Origin: Candidatus Iainarchaeum sp.
Lineage (GTDB): Archaea > Iainarchaeota > Iainarchaeia > JAGGVJ01
Assembly (NCBI GenBank): GCA_021158055.1
Contig: JAGGVJ010000040.1
Location: forward strand, 36,474 to 100,473
Direction: 5' to 3'
Length of the DNA stretch: 64,000 nt
In this document: positions 1 to 9,000 of the stretch, piece after piece
Layout: every line of letters begins with the position of its first letter
How positions within the stretch are numbered: position 1 is the first letter of the stretch
Translations under genes and position numbers: made by a program
Notes under the pieces: model-generated
Told to the model about the DNA's origin: nothing
Seen by the model: the letters and a program-made list of their open reading frames with translations, nothing else
Databases searched by the model: none

Positions 1-989
1 AACTGCACCATACGATAAACATCTATCACTTGCCTGCCTGTCAAAAGCGCCTGCGACGAATCTTTTCGGCTGACAAACCTTACTTCCGAGTTGTCCCGCC
101 CGATAAGAAGCTTGTTCTTAAGCGCCCTTGACCTTTCCCGAAGGTACGGAAAATCAAAATTGTCTGTGTTGTACCCGATAATTATGTCCGGGTCGATTTT
201 TTTCACTGTATCTGAAAAACCTTCAAGCATTTTTTCCTCGTTCCCGAAATTTTCGACAAAATCAGTTCCTTCAAGGTCTTTTGAGTACGACAATACTTTT
301 TTTTCATTGTTCCAGACCGAAACCATGACAATTTCATCTTTTGAAGGTCTTGGCACGCCAAAAGGGTTTTTCACTTCCAGGTCAAACGCCATTTTTTTAA
401 GAATGACCTTGATTTGTCCTGCCTGATCTTTCAATGGCCTGATGGACTTCAACCGGTCTTTCTCAAACTCGACTTCAACGCTTTGAAGCGGCGAGACCCC
501 TTTGTCTATGAGGTATTTCAAAGTCCATTTTATCATGTGTTCGCGGGTATCAGCAACCCCGTCCATTTTTTTGACTATGTCACGCACCGGCTTCAGGTTT
601 GAGGTGTGCCCCACGTTTATTTTTATGCATTCTGTTTCCTTTCCATTGATTTTTTTTATCTCCAAAACCACTGGCTTTGCCTGTGCTGCGGATTTTGCTT
701 GTACTGCGGGCTTTGGCGGCACTGTGGATTTTTGGGTGTAACCCCTGTTTGAGTGGTTTTCTCTCTCTTTGTGGTCTTTCCTCTTTTTTACTTCAACGCA
801 TACTTTTTCAATTTCAGAAACAAGTTTTTTTGCATCGCAGTCAGGCTCTGCAAGCACGTAAAAATAATCTGAAAAACTCTCATCAAAAAGCATCAGGTAA
901 CCGTCTTTTGTCTTCAGGCTAAGCCTGATTGAATTGCCTGCGTTTCCTTTCGCATAGTCGACATCCAGTAAAACCGCTTTTGCTTTCAT
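1..989 (-). CDS. polB: Family B DNA polymerase, N-terminal part (cut by window edge)
   Basis: Replicative family B DNA polymerase; only the first 329 residues lie in the window. An N-terminal domain (about 1-200) is followed by the 3'-5' proofreading exonuclease: Exo I is seen as FDLEV (Asp203, Glu205) and Exo II as GYNTDNFDFPYLRERS (about 272-287), which is diagnostic for the family. A hydrophilic Pro/Ala/Gln/Lys-rich stretch (about 70-110) interrupts the N-terminal domain and is unusual for a polymerase. The polymerase palm motifs lie outside the window. The reading frame stays open to base 3. The start is ATG at 987-989. It is divergent from the coiled-coil gene at 1283. The family call is firm; calling it the main replicase is inference. 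Confidence 0.93.
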   Translation of the reverse strand, partial: MKAKAVLLDVDYAKGNAGNSIRLSLKTKDGYLMLFDESFSDYFYVLAEPDCDAKKLVSEIEKVCVEVKKRKDHKERENHSNRGYTQKSTVPPKPAVQAKSAAQAKPVVLEIKKINGKETECIKINVGHTSNLKPVRDIVKKMDGVADTREHMIKWTLKYLIDKGVSPLQSVEVEFEKDRLKSIRPLKDQAGQIKVILKKMAFDLEVKNPFGVPRPSKDEIVMVSVWNNEKKVLSYSKDLEGTDFVENFGNEEKMLEGFSDTVKKIDPDIIIGYNTDNFDFPYLRERSRALKNKLLIGRDNSEVRFVSRKDSSQALLTGRQVIDVYRMVQ

Positions 990-1282
990 GTTACCCTGCA
1001 CTTTTTGCGTTTTGTTTTTTATTACCTGTTTTGACAGCTGATTTTATTACTGCTTTGACAGCCGGTTATTTAGTTGTGTTTTGTTACACATTTATACAGA
1101 TATAATAAGAACCACAATTGAATAAATATACTCAGTATTTCTTTGTAAATACAAAGGATATATATTATTTTATACAATATTATTAGTGCAATATATACAA
1201 GGTTGCTCAATACAAAATTAGCGAAAAATATTAGTACAAAACAGCGAAAATAAAAACTTTCAGTTAAAATCAGTGATATACA
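990..1282. promoter_or_regulatory. Divergent intergenic promoter region with palindrome
   Basis: This 293-base AT-rich spacer separates polB (leftward) from the coiled-coil gene (rightward). It holds a 24-25 bp imperfect direct repeat (1021-1069), a perfect inverted repeat CTTTGTA-AA-TACAAAG (1141-1156), and TATA-like tracts just after it (around 1157-1178). A 74-codon reading frame on the minus strand here has low-complexity Phe/Ile/Tyr composition typical of AT-rich noncoding DNA, so I do not call it a gene. Promoter assignment is by position and composition only. Confidence 0.4.
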
Positions 1283-1786
1283 ATGGCAAGACAAAACGTG
1301 GATCTTGATATAGTGCTGAGCCAGCTAAACAATGACATGCGTGCGCTTGACACAAAAATAGCGATAATTGTGCAGAGAATCAAATACGTTGAAAAACACG
1401 AGAAAATCCTTGCCCAAAACCTCATCAGCTTAAACAACAAGGTAAAAGAACTGGAGTCCGGTGCCGGCAAAACCACCCAGGACAAAAATGAATCAGGGTT
1501 TGGAAAAGAACCCGCAAAAGCTGTTTCAAAAGTGGCGGTCAAGGAACTTGAAAGCGTAAAAAAGGAACTTGAAAACCTGAAAAAAATCGAGGGGCTGGTA
1601 AAAGAAAATTCCTCGAAAAGCAAGGAAATTTTGATTGAACTCAAAAAAATGAAAGACGATTCTGTAAATATTCAGGACTTCAACCAGTTGCGTTACGTGA
1701 TAGACACTGTCAACCCGCTTCAGTTCATTACTTTTGACCAGGTAGAAGAACTGATTGAAAAAAAATTCAGGGAAAAAAAACTTTAA
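1283..1786 (+). CDS. Coiled-coil protein of unknown function
   Basis: A 167-residue, highly charged, helical protein without signal peptide or membrane segment. Heptad-like patterns occur at about 5-60 and 85-130, and a conserved-looking hydrophobic C-terminal patch (FITFDQVEELIEKKF) ends the protein. No catalytic motif is visible. It lies divergent from polB and convergent with the HerA-like gene at 1861-3375. An AGTG motif lies seven bases before the ATG, a little far for the usual spacing here. Cytoplasmic scaffold or partner protein is a reasonable guess; I do not recognise the family. Confidence 0.72.
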   Translation: MARQNVDLDIVLSQLNNDMRALDTKIAIIVQRIKYVEKHEKILAQNLISLNNKVKELESGAGKTTQDKNESGFGKEPAKAVSKVAVKELESVKKELENLKKIEGLVKENSSKSKEILIELKKMKDDSVNIQDFNQLRYVIDTVNPLQFITFDQVEELIEKKFREKKL

Positions 1787-1860
1787 ACACAAAACTTCGC
1801 TTTATTCCAGCCAAATATCCCAATCAAAACCTTTCCCGTTCAACAAGACAAGCAAACTGC

Positions 1861-3375
1861 CTATTTTTCAAACCTGCTTAAAGTGGGCCTGACCTTAACG
1901 CGGTAAGGCCGTCCTGCAACTTCTTTTACCGCGACCTCTCTTTCCGCGATCACTTCAATGTCCAGTGTGGAGGACTCAACCATCGAACGGTCAAGATGAT
2001 GCCTTGTTTCGGCAAGGTAACAGCACCCAAGCCCGTAGTTTTGGCATTCGCCGCTCAGTTTTATGAATTCCGACTGCATTACTGTCGGGTTTTCACCAAA
2101 CATCAATTCAGAGTGGGGTATGACCACGACTCCCCCAATGCTTTTGCTGTGGTTTTCTTTTTTGAACTTTTGAAGCACAATTTCAAGAACAGAATAAACC
2201 ATAAGCACGCCGACTTCTGTGGAGTAATCTGAAAGGTCTACGTGGGACACCCTGCCCATCGAGCCCCTCCATCCGCCAATGATGTCATCAACCTGGTTTT
2301 TCCCTCCAAAGGCATTTTCGTTTGACTTCTCAATCACTTTCAAAAACCTTACCGCGCGGTTTATCTGGAACCTGTTCCCTTGTTTTCTTTGAAGCTTGTC
2401 AAAAATTTCCTTGACTGAAGTAATTGACCCTTTTGACTCAAAAATTGTTTCCTCGATGAGATTGGCTGCCTCGTTGTCCCCGAGGTTGAACGCCTGTGAA
2501 AAAACCCCTTTCGGCAGCAAATTTAAATCCACGTGAATGTCTTTTCCCGCAACAAATTTTTTTGTCGGAAACCCGATCGGCTCAAGGTCTATTTTTGACT
2601 CCGCAAACTTTGAAGTGTCGTTGGAAGGCAAAGATATACCCTTGAACTCCGCGTCCATGTCAAAAATCAGTGCAGGAACATTGTTCAGCAAAGATCCTTC
2701 TGCAATCACTTGTGTCACTGCGGCGCGGTTGCTCTTAAGGGAACCTGAAATAACGGCTTTCAAAAGCGACTGCACAGAAATTTTTGCAATTGTGCTGTCG
2801 GAAGTAAGGCCAAAAACAAACTCTCCCGCAATTATTTTTGATTTCGTGCCTTTGATTGACGCCGGATACGCGCCTGTATCCGTCGCGGATCTTACGGCTG
2901 CAGATGCGACAATCATCAAGGGTTCTGAATAAAACTGCATTTCAGCAGCTTTTCCCGCTTCCTTCAGTGAAGTGAATTCAATATTGTATGCTTTTCCTAT
3001 TTCTTTTATGGAAACTGAAATTGATTCAAGGTCTTTGTTCATTTCCTGCACGGCGTTTGACAGCTCTTCTGACTCAAGCCCGACGTATTTCGGGTAAGCG
3101 GGAATCACCGCAAACTTGAATGACTTGTCTTGCGTGTGCTTTTCAACAATGATTATGTCGCGTTTTATGGCGGATGCAAAGTGCTGCACGTCACCCACGA
3201 CAGTGTATATCTTGTTGAACATTACAACCATTCCCTTAAGGCTCTTGCCTTTCCCGTCAAACACAATAGTTAAAGTGTCCTTGTCCGGGTTTTGATACAC
3301 CATAAGAGAATTTTTTTGAAATTCCCCTGAAAAAAGTTGTACCCAGGGGCCAAAAGGCAGTTTTAGTATGTTCAT
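1861..3375 (-). CDS. HerA/DUF87-like protein with degenerate P-loop
   Basis: A 504-residue protein with the layout of HerA/VirB4-type ATPases but without their catalytic motifs. The place of the Walker A loop reads GLTSDSTI (about 189-196) instead of GxTGSGKS, and the Walker B region reads VVVIPHSE (about 416-423) where the family has VIDEAH. Other family landmarks remain: ALIFDMDAEFKGI (about 235-247) matches the strand after the P-loop helix, and HVDLSDYSTEVG (about 378-389) matches the strand before Walker B. The preferred start is ATG at 3375, preceded by AAGTG at five-base spacing; an upstream ATG at 3405 lacks such a site. The frame is intact, so decay of ATPase function, not of the gene, is suggested. 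Confidence 0.6.
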   Translation of the reverse strand: MNILKLPFGPWVQLFSGEFQKNSLMVYQNPDKDTLTIVFDGKGKSLKGMVVMFNKIYTVVGDVQHFASAIKRDIIIVEKHTQDKSFKFAVIPAYPKYVGLESEELSNAVQEMNKDLESISVSIKEIGKAYNIEFTSLKEAGKAAEMQFYSEPLMIVASAAVRSATDTGAYPASIKGTKSKIIAGEFVFGLTSDSTIAKISVQSLLKAVISGSLKSNRAAVTQVIAEGSLLNNVPALIFDMDAEFKGISLPSNDTSKFAESKIDLEPIGFPTKKFVAGKDIHVDLNLLPKGVFSQAFNLGDNEAANLIEETIFESKGSITSVKEIFDKLQRKQGNRFQINRAVRFLKVIEKSNENAFGGKNQVDDIIGGWRGSMGRVSHVDLSDYSTEVGVLMVYSVLEIVLQKFKKENHSKSIGGVVVIPHSELMFGENPTVMQSEFIKLSGECQNYGLGCCYLAETRHHLDRSMVESSTLDIEVIAEREVAVKEVAGRPYRVKVRPTLSRFEK

Positions 3376-3586
3376 TTTATCACTTGAGTCATATCCTTGC
3401 GTCATTCAGCAGACAAATCAATGCCAACATAATATAATGCCGGCAAATACACTTGTTTTTTATAATTATTGTAATTTATATATAGTTATATGTTTAAAAT
3501 TTTTCATGGTTTATTCAACAAACCTGTTAATAAAATGTTTATTAATCTTTTAAATATGTCTGATGTATATATCTTATGTGGTTAAC

Positions 3587-4519
3587 GTGAGCAACATTGA
3601 ATCCATCATAAAAACGATGATTAAATCAGGTTCTTCCCCTGAAAGCGTGCGAAACACTCTTTTGGAAATGGGTGTTTCAAAAGAGGCAATCGAAAACTCC
3701 TTTAAAAATGAAAACACAGCTGCTGCACAATCACCTCAAGCAACTGATCAAGCTTCACAGCCTGCGCCGGACCAGCAACCTTCGTCATCAATTGACCTTT
3801 CAAACTTTGAGCCTGCAAAAGAAACCATTGCGCAAACAAGCGACAATGCTGCGCAAACAAGTGAAAGTGCTGCACAGCCAAAGGATAACATTGCCGGATC
3901 ATCTCAGCCGCAGCCGGTTCAGCCGCCTTCGCTTCAAAAAAAACAGGAAATGTTTCCAGCAACCAGCGAACCGCAACCAACGAACAACGAACCGCAATCA
4001 CCCGTAGGCCTGTCTGAAGCCACCAAACCTGTAGAAACAGCAGGCGGTTCTGCTGACACTCAAAAATCCCTTGACATAACTGACATGGACAAAAAACTTG
4101 CAGAGCTAAAACAACAGGTTGAGTCCATACCGGTTGACAACATAACTTCAAGCATGGAACTGCTTAGCCAGGAAAGAAGCGAGGGTTTGTCAGAACACAG
4201 CAAGATCATTTCTGAGCTCAGTGAAAAGGTCTCGCAGGTCCAGGACAAGATTGATTCAAGTTCACCTGACAACATTAAAGAGCTTACTTTGGCTGTGGAC
4301 GACTTGAGAAAAATGCTGAATGAAATGAAGCCCATGGTATTTGCCCTTCACGAGATCGACAAAAAGATACTTGACACAAACAGGGAGGTCCTTTTTGAGC
4401 TTGCTGAAAAAATCCACGCCCAAAAACAGGAAAACCCGGTAAAAAGCAATACTGCTTCAACACCAAAGCCTTCGGTTGCAGAAAAGGAAAAAACCAAAAA
4501 ATCCGTTAAAAAAAACTGA
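3587..4519 (+). CDS. UBA-like plus coiled-coil protein, unknown function
   Basis: About 310 residues in three parts: an N-terminal helical segment (SSPESVRNTLLEMGVSKEAI) reminiscent of UBA-like three-helix domains; a Gln/Pro/Ala/Ser-rich flexible linker (about 45-145); and a long coiled coil (about 160-285) with a Lys-rich tail. There is no membrane segment. I prefer the GTG at 3587 as start because the upstream in-frame ATG at 3563 adds a peptide that looks like translated AT-rich promoter; the latter remains possible. Similar coiled-coil proteins occur in archaellum/pilus regions, but nothing here proves such a role. Confidence 0.65.
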   Translation: MSNIESIIKTMIKSGSSPESVRNTLLEMGVSKEAIENSFKNENTAAAQSPQATDQASQPAPDQQPSSSIDLSNFEPAKETIAQTSDNAAQTSESAAQPKDNIAGSSQPQPVQPPSLQKKQEMFPATSEPQPTNNEPQSPVGLSEATKPVETAGGSADTQKSLDITDMDKKLAELKQQVESIPVDNITSSMELLSQERSEGLSEHSKIISELSEKVSQVQDKIDSSSPDNIKELTLAVDDLRKMLNEMKPMVFALHEIDKKILDTNREVLFELAEKIHAQKQENPVKSNTASTPKPSVAEKEKTKKSVKKN

Positions 4520-4608
4520 AGACAAAAAGAAACCAGATTGTGCTGAATACATTGACCGGCCCAAAGCAAAATAACTGTTTTTAGAACTTTCTTCTTTAAT
4601 TGGACCTG

Positions 4609-4941
4609 TCATCTTCCTCTTTGAGGGGGTTCGTCATCTTCCGGGGGTTCTTCCTTGTTTGAATCCAGTATTTTATTGGTTGTTTTACGGGCTCTTTTCC
4701 ATGCCTTAACAGTTGTCGGAACAGGCTTGAAAGTTGATCTCGGGTACGGCTTTGAACCGGAATGCTCTTCTTCGTCTTCTTCAGCGTCGTCTGAATAGCT
4801 TTTCGGAGCTGATTTGATTTCGGACAACACCACCAAAAACGCAATCAATGCAAGGACAAACCCGATTGCCTGGCCTGTTCTTTTGTCAAGGACAAAAAAT
4901 ATAACTGCAAGAAACAATAACAAAACCGGCAAGTACTTCAT
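4609..4941 (-). CDS. Small membrane protein with acidic/basic cytoplasmic tail
   Basis: A 110-residue protein. Two closely spaced hydrophobic segments (about 3-18 and 25-41) form a hairpin; a strongly acidic stretch (DDAEEDEEE) and then a basic tail follow. No family recognised. The start is ATG at 4941 with GGTG five bases upstream, the strongest start signal in this part. It is convergent with the 3587 gene and lies just downstream of another small membrane protein on the same strand. Confidence 0.7.
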   Translation of the reverse strand: MKYLPVLLLFLAVIFFVLDKRTGQAIGFVLALIAFLVVLSEIKSAPKSYSDDAEEDEEEHSGSKPYPRSTFKPVPTTVKAWKRARKTTNKILDSNKEEPPEDDEPPQRGR

Positions 4942-5012
4942 TTTTTCACCATTTGACCTTTAAATCCTGATTTCACCCTGACTTTTGAACATTACCTAGA
5001 TTTGAATTTGGT

Positions 5013-5309
5013 TCAGTCGCCGCCAAGGCCAACCGCGTTCCTTATGCCTTCACCGAATATCGACAGGAAAATTATTGCCGCGACAAGCCACACAAGCGTC
5101 GGGTGCGTCCAGATGGTCAGGTAAACAAGCGCAAACCCGACTATCCAACCGACAAACCCAGGCAAGTGAGAACGGCCCCAGTTGATTATCCAGACTGAAA
5201 ATATTATCAACAAAGCATACCAAATCTGTATGTCGCCGAAAATGTTGGTGTTGAACAACTGTGACATCGTGAAAAGCACAGGGCTTGTTGAAACATTCAA
5301 AAAATCCAT
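5013..5309 (-). CDS. Small membrane protein, three predicted spans
   Basis: A 98-residue hydrophobic protein with about three membrane spans (WYALLIIFSVWIINW, GFVGWIVGFALVYLTIW and WLVAAIIFLSIFG) and a short Gly-rich C-terminus. No family recognised. The start is ATG at 5309, preceded by GGTA at five-base spacing; an upstream ATG at 5330 lacks a ribosome site. It lies between the two-span protein and the lipoprotein, all on the minus strand. Confidence 0.66.
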   Translation of the reverse strand: MDFLNVSTSPVLFTMSQLFNTNIFGDIQIWYALLIIFSVWIINWGRSHLPGFVGWIVGFALVYLTIWTHPTLVWLVAAIIFLSIFGEGIRNAVGLGGD

Positions 5310-5373
5310 GTAAATACCTTCATTATCCAACTTATTATTACTTATGTTTCAAACCATTTATCTAATTTTAAAT

Positions 5374-6012
5374 TTATCGACAATAGCACATCCTGTCTCC
5401 AGTGTAATCGCAAGCAAACCTTGCCTGGTCTTCATTGAACACCTTTTTCTCTTGAGAGTCTTTAATCTCATCAAGTCTAGAGCCAAGTCTGGAGCCCGAG
5501 CCTGAAACTAAACAATAACCATTCCTTTTAATAATACCATGATCAAGGGAAACGCATGCGTCATCGCAACACCCAATCTTGTCATCCATACAGCTTGCAG
5601 GCAAATCGCGGATGTTTTTGTTGGTGCTTAAATCATTATTCCACTCATCGTCACAATAACTTACCAGGTTTTCAACAGTTATACTGCTTAATTCTTCAAC
5701 AATATCACTATTATATATTATGGTGCAGGACTTAAAGCTTCCAAACTGCTCCAGTTTACTGGTATCTGTTTGTTTTTCCGGGGTGGCAATGATATCAAAA
5801 GAGCATTTTGGGGTACTATACGCTTCTATATTTGTCAAACTGACATAATCAACAGCCAGCCTGACTTTTCCACACGAAACACTATCAATCAGTTCAGACT
5901 CAAATTCCAAGCCGGGGCACTCGTTCTTAAAATTGTCTTTTGTGCACCCGGAAAGAAGCACAATCCCAAACAAAAAAATTACCACAATCAAGTTTTTACA
6001 TGCAACGCCCAT
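5374..6012 (-). CDS. Secreted lipoprotein, Cys-rich
   Basis: A 212-residue protein with a lipoprotein signal: basic start, hydrophobic core and lipobox LLSGC (Cys about 23). The mature part holds about a dozen cysteines, some paired (GCCDDAC), consistent with an oxidised extracellular fold. No family recognised. It starts 17 bases after the giant protein gene at 6029-12253 ends, so it is probably co-transcribed and may work with it at the cell surface. Confidence 0.72.
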   Translation of the reverse strand: MGVACKNLIVVIFLFGIVLLSGCTKDNFKNECPGLEFESELIDSVSCGKVRLAVDYVSLTNIEAYSTPKCSFDIIATPEKQTDTSKLEQFGSFKSCTIIYNSDIVEELSSITVENLVSYCDDEWNNDLSTNKNIRDLPASCMDDKIGCCDDACVSLDHGIIKRNGYCLVSGSGSRLGSRLDEIKDSQEKKVFNEDQARFACDYTGDRMCYCR

Positions 6013-6028
6013 ACAAAACCCTTACCAA

Positions 6029-9000
6029 TCATTTAGCAAATCCTCTTATGAACTCAACAATTATTTCATCCAATTCATCTTCACAGGCATCCAATTCCAG
6101 ACCCTGCCCACTGTTTATAAAACATATCTCCGGCGGTCTTTCATCACCATAATCCTTATCTTCGCACACCGGTCTTTCGTCTGAACCCATACTGAATATC
6201 AACCCCGTGATTATCAACTCACTGGTTGGACTCAAACTGTCATCTTTGTTTCTCCTGACTACTTTTACCGGCGTTACTGTATTTGTCTTTCCGATGTCTG
6301 ACATTTGCTTCCCGTCAATACTAACGTCTCCTTCAAGTATTTTAAGATACTTTCTCTGAATGTTTTCTACAACTTCCTCTGAACTGCCTTTTACAACCAC
6401 TGAAACTTTCTGGCCTGTTCCCGCGGGAGCAGAAGGATTCCAACTCATGATTGCAAAAATTCCGTCGTATTTATTGATAAGATTCACTACTCTTAAACAC
6501 GCGCTTTTATAGGCATCATCTTCCTTTTCACAACGGTTTTCATCAAGATTTTCCCCTACATACCTTGCAAACAGATTAAATTGACTGTTACCGGAGGCAC
6601 GCGACGGTGAAAGATTTCCTGCCAATCCCTCAATGCCCTCAATCCCAGCTGTGTTGGAGTATTCAACATCAAACATCTCCTCAAAAGGCAAGCTGTATGT
6701 TCCTTTCTGCACGCCGGAACCGTCACTAAGCGGCGCAAAAAACAACGGGAAATACTTCGGCAGGTTTATCACGCCGAAATTGCAGTTGTAAGTGGACTTG
6801 CTGTCAGCTTCCTTTCTGTCAACTTTTACGATATAGCTGTTTTCACCATCCCTCGTGTAAATCCTTTTCCAGACACCGCAGGACATCTTTTTCGGACTAA
6901 CCTCAAATTTGATTGACGTCGGGCCTGGACTGCTTATGTCACTTCCAACAACAAAAATTTCCTTGTCCCAGCTTAAAAGTTTAAGGCGCGCAGGAGAAAT
7001 TCCCCCGAGTTTAAACGGGGATTCCCCCCGATCATCTCTGAACACACCCAATGCAAGAGACATAATCCCATTGTATTCCTCATCTGTAAAAGCAAATTTA
7101 AATTCATTCTCGTGAATATTAGCTCTTTTCAAATTTCCGCCATCCAACGGAGAACTGAAAAGGAAAAGATACAATTCGTTCAAAAGCTTGAAAGTTGTCT
7201 GGTCGCAGTAATGCGTGTTGCATTCCCTGAACAGTTTGGAAATGTCTTGCGCTGAAAACCCTGAAACTTCACTGCCGTCGTCGTCAACAATTATTTTGTT
7301 TCCGTTGAACATCGCAGCAACTTCGCTAAACCCCCTGCTGTCTTCTTTCACCTTGAAATTGCCGCCCGAGGTTTTCTCAACCGGCTGGTCTTCCAGTGCT
7401 TCTTCCCCGAAAATCGTGGCGAAAAGAGAGTCGTATTCAATAGTGCACTCTGTTCCGATTACGTTCACCCTGAAATCTGCAATCTTATTTTCAGGTTCGC
7501 TGAATCCTTCAAGAAGCTTTGTTTCACCCCGACCGACAAAAGTTTCAGAAAGGTCATAACCGTAATTGGTTGTGCCGGAAGTCGTCGAACTCTCAAGGAA
7601 ACGAACTCCCTGCTTTCCTTTGTTCTGCGCCTTCAGCCCTTCTTCGGAGTTGATGAAAATAAGTGTCGAGTTCAGGTCAGAGCAATTCAGATATTTCTTT
7701 TTAAAAACATGGCTGCACTCTGTAGCCGCTTCACTTTCTTCTTCTCTTTTCATGCTGTATTCTATGCTGAACTCTTCTTCACTTTCACCGAAACTGACAA
7801 AAAGAAGATCAGATTTCCCGGATTCAATAATCACATCCTTGTCAGTCCCTGCGAAATTCGGATTTTTCGTTATTGTGACTTCTGCATCTGACTTGTTGTC
7901 AATAAACAGGCCGCCCAGCGAGTCGCTCAACTCAAACGATACCTTGTCGCACAGCTCGCTTCCGTAGACACAACCGTCGTCACGGTTAACGTTCACGGTT
8001 ACTTTTTGTTTCGGGGCAGTTTCTTTTGATTCGCCGATGTAGATTGCAAGCACCCACTTGCCGTTGTCGTCAGTCAAATCGTCACTCACTTCCGCTTCCA
8101 GTTCAAACGTCTTTGCCTCGTCAATCAACAGTTTGTGTTCCTCGCTGAACTCTTCAAGAACTCCTTCTTTTTCAGCTTCTTCGTCATCGCCGGTAACTAT
8201 CTCAAGAATCGTTGCAGTGGCCAAACCCTTGTCTGATCCTTCCTCGTCTTCACCCGGCAAAAGCTTGAAATACAGGTCAATGGCGTCTTCTGAAATGTTT
8301 TTCAAATCAAACTTGATTGACTCTGTTTTTTTGTCCTGCATGCACATGTTGTCAAAAGAAATGCTTTCAATGGAGGTTTCAGTGTTTTGCTTGAGCACTT
8401 TCACGTAACTTTGCCCGCTTTGCGGTGAAATGCTCACTGAAACAGGCAAAGTGGCTTCAACAGGTTCGCCTGAACAGTCAACTGTAAGAACATACTGCCC
8501 TGAAACAGCCAGATTGCCTGTTATTGCCTTTTCTTTGTCTATTTCCGCCACAAGTTCAATGTCTGTAAGCGCGCTGCTTTTGTCAGTCCATTTTGAAAAC
8601 GCTGTTTCAATGTCCCCTCCGGAGCTTTTGCTTCTAAGCAACACGTTCAGCTCAAAATCACCCGCGACAGTGTCGCCGCTTAAAACAATGAATTCCTGGC
8701 CTGAAAACGAACTGATGTTGCAGGAACAAACAGTTTCTATTTTTATCCCCTGCAGTATTTTTGACCTGTTGCCGGAATCAAGCAAAAATTCTGCTTCCTG
8801 ATCGCCTGAACCGTAAGATATCCTGAAGCAGTCGGAAGAACCGTGCGCAGTCACTTTGAACGGCAGGGTTGTAATATGCAGCTTGTTGTCGCTGTCTGAT
8901 TTGCCTGCAACGAAAACATATCCTTCAAAGCTTGGATCACTTGCGGTTTCAACGCTCACCCACGCTTTCATCTTGAAATCAAGAGTGGAGCCGTTTTCAA

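Noticed and set aside
1070-1294. A 74-codon minus-strand reading frame in the polB spacer
   Set aside because: Its composition is that of translated AT-rich DNA, it has no ribosome site, and it overlaps a supported gene start.
1861-3405. Pseudogene or frameshift of a HerA ATPase
   Set aside because: The frame is continuous over the full expected length with a good ribosome site; only catalytic residues have changed.
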